Below are positions 7,157 through 14,869 of a stretch of DNA of 64,000 nucleotides, piece by piece. Every line of letters begins with the position of its first letter. Positions within the stretch are counted from its first letter, which is position 1. A program made the translations under genes and the position numbers. Source of the stretch: Bryobacterales bacterium (GTDB taxonomy: Bacteria > Acidobacteriota > Terriglobia > Bryobacterales > Bryobacteraceae); the NCBI GenBank assembly GCA_020852175.1, contig JADZBH010000042.1:62001-126000 (forward strand). The letters are read 5' to 3'. The notes beneath the pieces are model-generated. The model was given only the letters and a program-made list of their open reading frames with translations, did not search any database and was not told the origin of the DNA.

Positions 7157-8098
7157 ATGGCTAAGAAAATCATCGCGGTGGTTGGCGCAACGGGCGCGCA
7201 GGGCGGCGGACTGGTCCGTGCGATTTGCGAGGACTCAGGCGGCGGGTTCGCGGCGCGGGCGCTCACGCGCTCCACGGATTCGGACAAGGCGCGGGCGCTG
7301 GCCGCGATGGGAGCCGGAACGGTGGCCGCCAACGTGGACGATGAAGCTTCTCTGCGCCAGGCGTTCGACGGCGCGTACGGCGTGTATGCCGTCACCTTCT
7401 TTTGGGACCACTTTTCGCCCGAGCGGGAGAAGGCGCAGGCGGCGGCCATTGCCGCGGCGGCAAAGGCGGCGGGCGTACAGCATGTCATCTGGTCGACGCT
7501 CGATGACTCGCGCCAGTTCATCCCGCTCGACGACACGCGCATGCCCACGCTGATGGGCCGCTACAAGGTGCCGCATTTCGACGCCAAGGCCGAGGCCGAC
7601 GCGTTCTTCGCCGGACTTCCGGCGACCTATCTGCTCACCTCGTTCTACTGGGATAATCTGATTCACTTCGGCATGGCGCCACGGCGTGGCGAAGATGGCC
7701 GTCTCACCTTCACACTCCCCATGGGCGATCGTAAGTTGCCGCAGATCGCTTCCGAGGACATTGGCCGCTGCGCCTATGGCATCTTCCAGCGCGGCGGAGA
7801 ACTGATCGGAAAGCGCGTGGGCATCGCCGGCGAACACCTGACGGGCGCGGAGATGTGCGAGCGGCTGGGCAAGGCGCTTGGTGAAACGGTAACCCATGTT
7901 TCTCCGCCGTTCGATGTTTATCGCGGGTTCGGATTTCCAGGGGCCGACGACCTTGGCAATATGTTCCAGTTCAACCACGACTGCGCCGATGCGTTTTGCG
8001 CGGCGCGCAGCGTGGAATTCTCGCGCTCGGTGAATCCACGTTTGCAGACATTTGAACAATGGCTGCGGACGAATGCGTCGCGGATGGCCACCGGCTGA
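7157..8098 (+). CDS. NmrA-like NAD(P)-binding Rossmann protein
   Basis: 313 residues from the ATG at 7157, with a GAGGAG SD about 8 nt upstream. The N-terminus has the NmrA/isoflavone-reductase-like Rossmann motif VVGATGAQGGGLV (G-x-x-G-x-x-G), then ALTRSTDSDKARALAAMGA, where Arg may select the NADP phosphate. Later segments (GVQHVIWSTLDDSRQF, TYLLTSFYWDN) match the NmrA-like/HSCARG group of redox sensors and atypical SDRs lacking a Tyr-x3-Lys catalytic pair. It stands alone between a divergent thioesterase and a convergent operon. A reductase or an NADP(H)-sensing regulator are both possible. Confidence 0.82.
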   Translation: MAKKIIAVVGATGAQGGGLVRAICEDSGGGFAARALTRSTDSDKARALAAMGAGTVAANVDDEASLRQAFDGAYGVYAVTFFWDHFSPEREKAQAAAIAAAAKAAGVQHVIWSTLDDSRQFIPLDDTRMPTLMGRYKVPHFDAKAEADAFFAGLPATYLLTSFYWDNLIHFGMAPRRGEDGRLTFTLPMGDRKLPQIASEDIGRCAYGIFQRGGELIGKRVGIAGEHLTGAEMCERLGKALGETVTHVSPPFDVYRGFGFPGADDLGNMFQFNHDCADAFCAARSVEFSRSVNPRLQTFEQWLRTNASRMATG

Positions 8099-8099
8099 T

Positions 8100-8120
8100 C
8101 GCGCGGTTACTGGCCGCGCG
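8100..8120. terminator. Hairpin between convergent genes, possible bidirectional terminator
   Basis: CGCGCGG and CCGCGCG arms (7 bp) enclose a 7-nt loop between the stop of the NmrA-like gene and the convergent propeller gene, whose stop codon lies in the loop. There is no T-tract on either side, so intrinsic termination is only a possibility. Confidence 0.3.
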
Positions 8121-9573
8121 CAGGGGCGTCCTTGCCGCCCAGTGCGCCGTTGAACGCCGCGTCGAGGTCAAGCCGCACAGGCATCCACCACAGCAGGGCG
8201 CGCATGGCCAGCGTCCGTAGGGGCTCACGCCGCCAGACGGCGTTGCGCGCCGCCGCATCCCGCAGCGGCTCCAGCGCGAACAGAGCGCTGCTGCCCATAT
8301 CGGCGATCCACAACGAACCGGGCGAGACCGTGCCAGAGCACGCGATGGTTACGTCCAGCGGCATGCCGCCCAGGTTCACCGCCAGCGCGCGGCGGCCCAG
8401 GAAACGCCTTGCTCGCGTATCCACGTCGAGCGCGTACAGCACGCCGTCCAGACTCGCTGCCGCCAGTTCCATCCGTCCGGTATCCGGCGCATAGGAGGAC
8501 AGCGCCAATCCGTTCGTCGAACTCTCGAAGAAACGGAGCGCGGCTTCCGGCGGGCGGACCGGACGCGGACGCGCCGGATTCGCCTGCCCAAAATTCAATC
8601 CGCCCGAATGAATCCAGTACAGCGGATTAAGCGCTTGCACACCGCCTTCCACCTCGGCGTCCGGCTCGCCTTCGCGCGGCGGTCCTCCGAATCCGGCATT
8701 CGCTCCGTTGTCGATGGTGAACATACCCGCGGGCGTCATCAACAACGAATAGGCGTTGCGCAGGCCCTCGGCGTGAAGGCGCACAGGGCCATCGGCGGGC
8801 AGCACGGCCGCGTTGGCTCCGCCTTCGCCGCCGAACACGCGCTTCGCGCCCCGCGTGGGCAGATCGAAGGGACCCGCGCCTGTACGTTCCAAATCAATGG
8901 CGAGCACCGCGCCCGCCAGCGGATATTCCCGCAAATGCAGGAACGGCTCCGAAGGCGCGCCCATGTTCGTCATCGCGCCAATGGAGAGGTAAAGCGAGCG
9001 GCCATCCGCGGACAGCGCGGCGCCGTTGGGCGCATGGTCGTAGCGCGAACGCGGCAGCCCGCGCACCAGGTCGTCGCGCCGCCACCCCGGGCCATCGCGC
9101 GTGAGCCGCGACAGCACGCCGCTGTTCGTGTCGATCTCCGGCCGCTCGATGCGCGGGTCCGACGAGGACACATATAACACCGGCGCCGCCGCGCTGCCGG
9201 CAACGGCAAGTCCCGTGATGAGCCTGCCGCGCACGCGCGGTTCGGGCTCGCCGCGATCGTTGTGATTCGGCAACTCCGCGATAAGGCCGATGGTTTCGCC
9301 CGCGCCCAGGCTCAGCTTTCCACCTGTTTCCCGCACCGGCAGGCGATGAATCAGCCCCGCGCGGGACGCCACGTAGAGCGCGCCATCCGGGCCGAAACGC
9401 AGCACCGTGGGGTTCGCCAGGGACGGCGGCGTGAACCGGTGCAAGCGGTAGAGGCTTGCATCGTACATCGTGCCGGTGCGGAGGGCCAACAGATACGGAA
9501 CCGCCACACGCCAGCCGGACCATGCCACCGCGGACAGCAGCAGCAGCGCGGGCAGCAGCCGGCGCCGGCTCAC
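8107..9573 (-). CDS. Exported sugar-dehydrogenase-like six-bladed beta-propeller
   Basis: 488 residues. The start GTG at 9573 overlaps the stop of the upstream Kelch gene (GTGA), so translation is coupled. The N-terminal RRRLLPALLLLSAVAWSGW is a signal peptide or anchor. The propeller has repeated strands such as FGPDGALYVASRAGLI, DGRSLYLSIGAMTNMG and AEGLRNAYSLLMTPAGMFTI followed by DNGANAGFGG. These resemble the PQQ-dependent glucose/sorbosone dehydrogenase fold, whose members oxidise sugars in the periplasm. I cannot confirm the PQQ-binding or catalytic His residues, so a non-enzymatic propeller remains possible. It is the last gene of a trpD-Kelch-propeller run. Confidence 0.75.
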   Translation of the reverse strand: MSRRRLLPALLLLSAVAWSGWRVAVPYLLALRTGTMYDASLYRLHRFTPPSLANPTVLRFGPDGALYVASRAGLIHRLPVRETGGKLSLGAGETIGLIAELPNHNDRGEPEPRVRGRLITGLAVAGSAAAPVLYVSSSDPRIERPEIDTNSGVLSRLTRDGPGWRRDDLVRGLPRSRYDHAPNGAALSADGRSLYLSIGAMTNMGAPSEPFLHLREYPLAGAVLAIDLERTGAGPFDLPTRGAKRVFGGEGGANAAVLPADGPVRLHAEGLRNAYSLLMTPAGMFTIDNGANAGFGGPPREGEPDAEVEGGVQALNPLYWIHSGGLNFGQANPARPRPVRPPEAALRFFESSTNGLALSSYAPDTGRMELAAASLDGVLYALDVDTRARRFLGRRALAVNLGGMPLDVTIACSGTVSPGSLWIADMGSSALFALEPLRDAAARNAVWRREPLRTLAMRALLWWMPVRLDLDAAFNGALGGKDAPARGQ

Positions 9574-10679
9574 CGCGCGGGCTCTCCGAGCGCACTCGCC
9601 GGAAAGCGGTACCACAACGGCGTGGGTTGAATGCCGGAACTGGTCACCCCGCCGCAGCCCGTATACAACCACGGCCCGAGCACTCGCGCCACCGGCGCCC
9701 GCATGGGAACCGGCAGGCCGGGAAGCGTTTGCCAGCGATCGGTGCGGGAATCGTAGGCGGCGATGTCATACAGCACCGGAATCTCATTCGAGCGGCCGCC
9801 CACCTGCACGATGCGTCCCTCCAGCAGGAACGTGCCGGGCTCGGCGTGCGACCGCGCTCGCGGCAGTGGCGCGGCGCTACTCCAGGCGTCGCGCGCGGGA
9901 TCGTACACCTGATGCCCGGCCAGGTCCTGGAAACTGGCGTCATGACCGTGCTGGCCTCCCAGGACGTGCACGCGGCCATTCAACAAAATCGTGCTGAAAT
10001 GATTTACAGCGTTGGGCAGCGGCGCGCGCCGTTCCCATGACGCGGCCCCAGGAGCCAGCGACCAGTGATCGGCGGAATCCGTCTGGCGGTCGGGTTTCAA
10101 CCCTCCGAAGTAGTGCAGCGTGTCCTCGACGTTCACCAATCCGCCCGCTCCTCGCGCCTCGGGCAGCAGCGGCCCGGCGCGCCATTCGTCGGTGGGAACG
10201 TGGTAGCGCCACACGGCGCGTCCGGCAGGCCCGGGATGATGGCCGGTGAAGCCGCCGGCGATCCAGATCTCGTCGCCCAACACGGCAAGCCCGGCGTGTG
10301 TCACCGCCACGGGAACGCTGGCCCGTTGTGTCCAGGCGCCAGTTTCCGGGTCGAACATGTCGCTGCGTGCGGTGGCGTGCAGACCTTCGTCGTAAAAGCC
10401 GCTGAACAGGTACAGGCGGCCGCCCGCCACGGCCACGCCGGGTTCGAAGCGGGGCGCGGGCATGGGGAGCGCCTCGCCGCCGGACAGCATGTGCGCCGGC
10501 CGGGGAACCTCGCGCGGGAGCGGCGGTCCTTTCAACCGCGAGTACACGCGTACGGCCAGCGGATTCATACGGGGCCGGGCGAAAAATCCAGCGGTAAACG
10601 CGAATCCGGCGATCAGCAACGGAGCGAGAAGCGGACGAATGCGCACGAATCGGAACCTGTACTTGTGAGGGTAGCGCAC
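9570..10679 (-). CDS. Membrane-anchored Kelch-repeat beta-propeller
   Basis: 369 residues from a GTG at 10679; another GTG at 10646 would give a shorter N-region before the same hydrophobic segment (LLAPLLIAGFAFTAGFFA). The remainder holds Kelch-type repeats with GG turns: GRLYLFSGFYDEG, DEIWIAGGFTGHHPG, DTLHYFGGLKPD, GRVHVLGGQHGHD and GRIVQVGGRSNE. Kelch propellers bind ligands or act as sugar-modifying enzymes (for example sialate mutarotase). It follows trpD by 7 nt and overlaps the next gene by 4 nt. Together with that second propeller it likely forms an exported pair. Its role is unknown. Confidence 0.78.
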   Translation of the reverse strand: MRYPHKYRFRFVRIRPLLAPLLIAGFAFTAGFFARPRMNPLAVRVYSRLKGPPLPREVPRPAHMLSGGEALPMPAPRFEPGVAVAGGRLYLFSGFYDEGLHATARSDMFDPETGAWTQRASVPVAVTHAGLAVLGDEIWIAGGFTGHHPGPAGRAVWRYHVPTDEWRAGPLLPEARGAGGLVNVEDTLHYFGGLKPDRQTDSADHWSLAPGAASWERRAPLPNAVNHFSTILLNGRVHVLGGQHGHDASFQDLAGHQVYDPARDAWSSAAPLPRARSHAEPGTFLLEGRIVQVGGRSNEIPVLYDIAAYDSRTDRWQTLPGLPVPMRAPVARVLGPWLYTGCGGVTSSGIQPTPLWYRFPASALGEPAR

Positions 10680-10686
10680 CGCCGGC

Positions 10687-11712
10687 TTACGGCAGCGCGC
10701 GTGTGAACTCGATCAGCGCGTCGAGCCTGGCCGCGGCATGGCCCGAGTCGATCGAATGCGCGGCCAGCGCGGCGGCGCCGGAATAGGAATCCGCGTGGCC
10801 TGCCATGAGGATCGCGGCGGCGGCGTTGGCTACCACGATGTCGCGGTGCGGACCATGCCGCCCCGACAGCACCACGCGCGCGATTCCGGCGTTATGAACG
10901 GCGTCGCCGCCCACCAGATCGCTCAAGGCGGCCAGCGGCAGGTTGAACTCCATCGGCATGATGGAGCGCTGCTGCACCTGCCCCTGAGACACCTCGAACG
11001 CGATGGTCAGGCCGGTCGTGGTGATCTCGTCCAGGCCGTCGGAGCCGTGCACCACCAGCGCGCGCCGCACGGGCAGGCGCGTCAGCGCGTTGGCCATCAA
11101 CTCCGCGCTGGCGGCCGATGGCGCGCCAATCAACTGCACATCGGCCCCGGCCGGGTTGGTGAGTGGCCCGAGGAAGTTGAAAATCGTGCGCATCTTCAAC
11201 TCCAGCCGCGCCGGTTGCACCAGCTTCATCGAAGGGTGCACGGCGGGTGCGAATAAAAACGCGATGCCGCACTGGCGCAGCGCCTCTCCCATCTGTTCCG
11301 GCGTAAGCGCGATGCGCGCGCCGAGGGCTTCCAGAATGTCGGCGCTGCCGCAGCGCGACGAGATGCTGCGGTTGCCGTGCTTGGCCACGGGAATACCCGC
11401 CCCGGCGGTCACGAAGGCGGCCACGGTGGAAATGTTGAAGGTGCCATGGCCGTCGCCGCCGGTGCCGCAGGTGTCCACCAGCGGACGCGGTACGCCTTCG
11501 GTGGGAATCACGGCGGCATGTTTGCGCATGGCCCGCGCGAAACCGGTGAGTTCGGACGCGGTTTCGCCCTTCACGCGCAGGGCTGTCAGCAGCGCGGCGA
11601 GTTGCGGTATGGTGGCTTCGCCTGCAAGAACCAGATTCAGAGCGTCTTCGGCTTGCGCGGCGGAGAGGGAAAGCCGGTCGGCTGCCTGGTGCAGGTAGTC
11701 GAGAAAGGGCAT
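10687..11712 (-). CDS. trpD: Anthranilate phosphoribosyltransferase
   Basis: 341 residues from the ATG at 11712; an ATG at 11742 overlaps a likely -10 and adds residues not seen in the family. It transfers phosphoribose from PRPP to anthranilate in tryptophan synthesis. Hallmarks are present: DTCGTGGDGHGTFNIST (PRPP/Mg loop), KHGNRSISSRCGSAD, and MRTIFNFLGPLTNPA. No other trp genes lie in the window. Instead the two propeller genes follow on the same strand with 7-nt and -4-nt spacing, an unusual arrangement for trpD. Confidence 0.95.
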   Translation of the reverse strand: MPFLDYLHQAADRLSLSAAQAEDALNLVLAGEATIPQLAALLTALRVKGETASELTGFARAMRKHAAVIPTEGVPRPLVDTCGTGGDGHGTFNISTVAAFVTAGAGIPVAKHGNRSISSRCGSADILEALGARIALTPEQMGEALRQCGIAFLFAPAVHPSMKLVQPARLELKMRTIFNFLGPLTNPAGADVQLIGAPSAASAELMANALTRLPVRRALVVHGSDGLDEITTTGLTIAFEVSQGQVQQRSIMPMEFNLPLAALSDLVGGDAVHNAGIARVVLSGRHGPHRDIVVANAAAAILMAGHADSYSGAAALAAHSIDSGHAAARLDALIEFTRALP

Positions 11713-11833
11713 GTTATATTGAAGTTTCGACTGTCTCCGCATCCTAGCACAGCCGGAAAAATCGGTCTCACACGCTCCCTGTGGCGAAGCCCGTTGAGAG
11801 GGTGTTCTGTGTGGGAGGATTTGAGGACTCTGA

Positions 11834-12997
11834 ATGAAAATCCACGAGTATCAGGCCAAAACAATTCTGTCTCAATATGGAGTCCCCGTGCCGAAAGGCC
11901 GGGTTGCCTTCACGGTGGAGGAAGCGGAATCGGCGGCCAAGGAGTTGGGCGGCTTCGTCGTCGTGAAGGCGCAGATTCACGCCGGCGGACGCGGCAAGGG
12001 CGGCGGCGTGAAAGTCGCCAGGACGCTTGAAGATGCCGGCCGGCACATCCGCGCCATCCTCGGCATGCAACTGGTGACGCACCAGACCGGCCCGTCCGGC
12101 CAGAAGGTGCAGCGGTTGCTGATCGAGGAGGCTCTGCCGATTGAAAAGGAGTTCTATCTCGGCATCACGCTGGACCGCGCCACGGGCAGGAACGTGTTCA
12201 TGGCATCGAGCGAAGGCGGCATGGACATCGAAGAGGTCGCCGCCAGGACGCCGGAAAAAATCCTGAAGGAGACGCTGGAACCGGGCCTGGGCCTCTCCGC
12301 CTACCAGGCCCGCAAGCTGGCCTTTGGCATCGGCATTCCCGCGGCGTCGGTGAACGGCGCCGTGAAGGCCATGCAACTGCTCGCCAAGGCGTATGAGGAG
12401 ATCGACGCCTCGCTGGCCGAAATCAATCCGTTCCTGCTCACCAAGGACGGCCGCACGCTCGCGCTGGACGCCAAGATCAATCTCGACGACAACGCCATGT
12501 TCCGCCACAAGGAGTTCATCGACCTGCGCGACCTGGCCGAAGAGGACCCGCTCGAGGTGGAAGCCTCGAAGTTCAGCCTGAACTACATCAAGCTGGACGG
12601 CAACATCGCCTGCATGGTGAACGGCGCGGGACTGGCCATGGCCACCATGGACATCATCAAGTACGCGGGCGGCGAACCGGCGAATTTTCTCGACGTGGGC
12701 GGCGGCGCCAGCGAGGAGCAGATCAGGAACGCCTTCCGCATCCTGCTCAGCGACGATGCCGTGAAGGCGGTGTTGATCAACATCTTCGGCGGCATTCTCC
12801 GCTGCGACATCCTGGCGGCGGGCGTGGTGAACGCCGCGCGCGAGTTGCACGTGGCCGTGCCTATCGTGGTCCGCATGGAAGGCACCAACGTGCAGGAGGG
12901 CAAGCGGATCCTCAAGGAGAGCGGCTTGAACTTCACCGTGGCCGACGGCATGAAGGACGCCGCCGAAAAGGCGGTCGCCGCCGCCAACGGCAAGTAG
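11834..12997 (+). CDS. sucC: Succinyl-CoA synthetase, beta subunit (ADP/GDP-forming)
   Basis: 387 residues, the normal length. It has an ATP-grasp N-terminal domain ([36 protein letters not shown]) and a C-terminal CoA-ligase domain ([18 protein letters not shown]). With SucD it converts succinyl-CoA to succinate with substrate-level phosphorylation in the TCA cycle. A GAGGAC site precedes the ATG by 5 nt. It is the first gene of sucC-sucD-ndk, with sucD 24 nt downstream. The opposite strand carries a 694-codon open frame, which is a codon-bias shadow. Confidence 0.97.
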   Translation: MKIHEYQAKTILSQYGVPVPKGRVAFTVEEAESAAKELGGFVVVKAQIHAGGRGKGGGVKVARTLEDAGRHIRAILGMQLVTHQTGPSGQKVQRLLIEEALPIEKEFYLGITLDRATGRNVFMASSEGGMDIEEVAARTPEKILKETLEPGLGLSAYQARKLAFGIGIPAASVNGAVKAMQLLAKAYEEIDASLAEINPFLLTKDGRTLALDAKINLDDNAMFRHKEFIDLRDLAEEDPLEVEASKFSLNYIKLDGNIACMVNGAGLAMATMDIIKYAGGEPANFLDVGGGASEEQIRNAFRILLSDDAVKAVLINIFGGILRCDILAAGVVNAARELHVAVPIVVRMEGTNVQEGKRILKESGLNFTVADGMKDAAEKAVAAANGK

Positions 12998-13021
12998 GAA
13001 GCGGGCCAGGAGAATCCATCG

Positions 13022-13909
13022 ATGAGCGTACTGATCAACAAGAACACCCGCCTGCTGGTGCAGGGCTTCACCGGTTCCCAGGGCACGTTTCACGCGCAAC
13101 AGTCCATCCACTACGGCACGCAGGTGGTGGGCGGCGTCACGCCGGGCAAAGGCGGCCAGAAACATTTGGACCGTCCCGTGTTCGATACCGTGGCGCAGGC
13201 CGTGAAGGAGACCGGCGCCGGCGCCAGCGTCATTTTCGTGCCTCCGCCATTTGCCGCCGACGGCATCCTGGAAGCCGTGGACGCAGGCATCGAGGTGATC
13301 GTCTGCATCACCGAGGGCATCCCCGTGCGCGACATGATACCCGTGAAGCGCATCATCGACGAGCGCGCCGCCTCGGGACGCAAGGTGCGCCTGATCGGGC
13401 CGAACTGCCCGGGCATCATCACGCCGGACGAGTGCCGCATCGGCATCATGCCGGGCCACATTCACAAGAAAGGCAACGTGGGCGTGGTGTCCCGCTCGGG
13501 CACGCTCACCTACGAAGCCGTGGGACAGTTGACCGCCCTCGGTATCGGCCAGTCCACCTGCATCGGCATCGGCGGCGACCCGATCATCGGCACCACCCAC
13601 CTGGACTCGATCCGGCTGTTCAACGAGGACCCCGATACCCAGGTGATCGTGATGATCGGCGAAATCGGCGGCAACGCCGAGGAGACCGCGGCCACTTATA
13701 TCAAGGAGCACGTGAAGAAGCCGGTGGTGGGCTTCATCGCCGGGCAAACCGCGCCTCCGGGACGCCGCATGGGCCACGCCGGCGCTATCATCTCCGGCGG
13801 TTCCGGCAAGGCCAGCGACAAGATGGCGGCCATGCGCGCGGCCGGCATCCACGTTTGCGACACCCCGGCCGTCATCGGCGAAACCGTCAGGAATTTACTC
13901 AAGTCATAA
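13022..13909 (+). CDS. sucD: Succinyl-CoA synthetase, alpha subunit
   Basis: 295 residues. The CoA-binding Rossmann domain begins with [17 protein letters not shown]; ligase motifs are [13 protein letters not shown] and the phospho-acceptor His252 in [13 protein letters not shown]. The alpha subunit carries the phosphohistidine and binds CoA, forming the complex with SucC. An AGGAG SD lies ~9 nt before the ATG. It is followed after 21 nt by ndk. Confidence 0.97.
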   Translation: MSVLINKNTRLLVQGFTGSQGTFHAQQSIHYGTQVVGGVTPGKGGQKHLDRPVFDTVAQAVKETGAGASVIFVPPPFAADGILEAVDAGIEVIVCITEGIPVRDMIPVKRIIDERAASGRKVRLIGPNCPGIITPDECRIGIMPGHIHKKGNVGVVSRSGTLTYEAVGQLTALGIGQSTCIGIGGDPIIGTTHLDSIRLFNEDPDTQVIVMIGEIGGNAEETAATYIKEHVKKPVVGFIAGQTAPPGRRMGHAGAIISGGSGKASDKMAAMRAAGIHVCDTPAVIGETVRNLLKS

Positions 13910-13930
13910 CGATTCACTCATTGGAGCTAT

Positions 13931-14344
13931 ATGGAACGTACCTTTGGAATTATCAAGCCCGACGCCGTGGCAAAAGGCCATGCCGGAGCCATTCTGGCGG
14001 CCATCGAGGAGCACGGCTTCAAGCTGGCGGGCTTCAAGAAGACGCGCCTCAGCACGGCCCACGCCCAGTCCTTCTATGCCGTCCACAAGGAGCGGCCCTT
14101 CTATGACGGCCTGGTGAAGTTCATGACCGAAGGTCCGGTCGTGGTGATGGTGCTCGAAAAGGAGAACGCCATCGCGGACTGGCGCAAACTCATGGGCGCC
14201 ACCAACCCGGAGAAAGCCGAAGCGGGCACACTGCGCAAACGCTTCGCCCAGGACATCGAACGCAACGCCGTGCACGGCAGCGACGCTCCGGAGACGGCGG
14301 CCGTGGAGATTCCGTTCTTCTTCGCCGCGTCGGAATTGTTATAG
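13931..14344 (+). CDS. ndk: Nucleoside diphosphate kinase
   Basis: 137 residues, the usual size. It has [15 protein letters not shown] at the N-terminus and the phospho-His motif NAVHGSD with His115. It balances NTP and dNTP pools, and can use the nucleotide made by SucCD, which fits its place as third gene of the operon. A GGAG site lies 6 nt before the ATG. The operon closes with the hairpin at 14368. Confidence 0.97.
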   Translation: MERTFGIIKPDAVAKGHAGAILAAIEEHGFKLAGFKKTRLSTAHAQSFYAVHKERPFYDGLVKFMTEGPVVVMVLEKENAIADWRKLMGATNPEKAEAGTLRKRFAQDIERNAVHGSDAPETAAVEIPFFFAASELL

Positions 14345-14367
14345 CCCGCGTCAGTGGCCTAATCAGG

Positions 14368-14398
14368 AAAAGCCGCCCTTGCCAGGGGCGGCTTTTTT
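14368..14398 (+). terminator. Rho-independent terminator of sucC-sucD-ndk
   Basis: A perfect 11-bp stem (AAAAGCCGCCC pairing with GGGCGGCTTTT), a 7-nt loop and a run of six T at 14393-14398, 24 nt after the ndk stop. It is the clearest intrinsic terminator in the window. Confidence 0.92.
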
Positions 14399-14424
14399 GT
14401 CCAGGCGATCCGCTTCGGGCCGTC

Positions 14425-14430
14425 TATAGT
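14425..14430 (+). promoter_or_regulatory. -10 element TATAGT for the gene at 14438 (leaderless)
   Basis: TATAGT ends 7 nt before the ATG at 14438, with no SD site between. A GTG in the same frame at 14429 overlaps the element. Confidence 0.6.
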
Positions 14431-14437
14431 GAAGGAC

Positions 14438-14869
14438 ATGGACCCGGGCGCCGAAGCAAACATGACCTTGGAATCGAAACTGTGCGCTTCGCTCGCGCAG
14501 GCTCTCGGTCTTGCGCCAGGCGCGGTGCGCGCCGATGCGCGTCTGGATGAGTTGCTGCCGCTGGCGCACCGCCGCGAGTTGTGGAGCGCCTGGGAACGCC
14601 AGTCCGGCTTACCGCTGCCCGCCCTCGACTACCGGTTTTCCACGAAGATGAGCTGGTTCGCGGGTGGATTCGTGGCGGCTCTGTTTCTATTTTCGGCGCT
14701 CCGCACCGTGGGCATCCATGTGCCGGGAAGCACCATGACGGGCGGTGTTCTCGGACTGCTGCTGGGCGCAGCGGGTTTGCGATGGCTGGCGCCCCGTCCA
14801 GTGGAGCTGCCGCCCGGCGTGCACACCGTGGGCTCGCTGGCGGCCCGCATCCTGGCCCGTGAGGCCTAG
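14438..14869 (+). CDS. Small membrane protein with an acyl-carrier-like N-terminus
   Basis: 143 residues. The first ~60 residues look like helices of an acyl carrier protein (LCASLAQALGLAPGAVRADA, then RLDELLPL), but the DSL/DSx Ser that would carry phosphopantetheine is missing. Two membrane segments follow (WFAGGFVAALFLFSALRTVG, and GGVLGLLLGAAGLRWL), then a short tail with GVHTVGSLAARIL that again echoes the end of an ACP. I do not know a function. Its TAG stop interlocks with the stop of the convergent GGDEF/EAL gene inside one CTAG. Confidence 0.7.
   Translation: MDPGAEANMTLESKLCASLAQALGLAPGAVRADARLDELLPLAHRRELWSAWERQSGLPLPALDYRFSTKMSWFAGGFVAALFLFSALRTVGIHVPGSTMTGGVLGLLLGAAGLRWLAPRPVELPPGVHTVGSLAARILAREA

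Noticed and set aside
11768..13852. 694-codon open frame antisense to sucC-sucD
   Set aside because: sucC and sucD are unmistakable on the plus strand. The antisense frame is His/Arg/Ala-rich without any domain, as expected from codon bias in GC-rich DNA.
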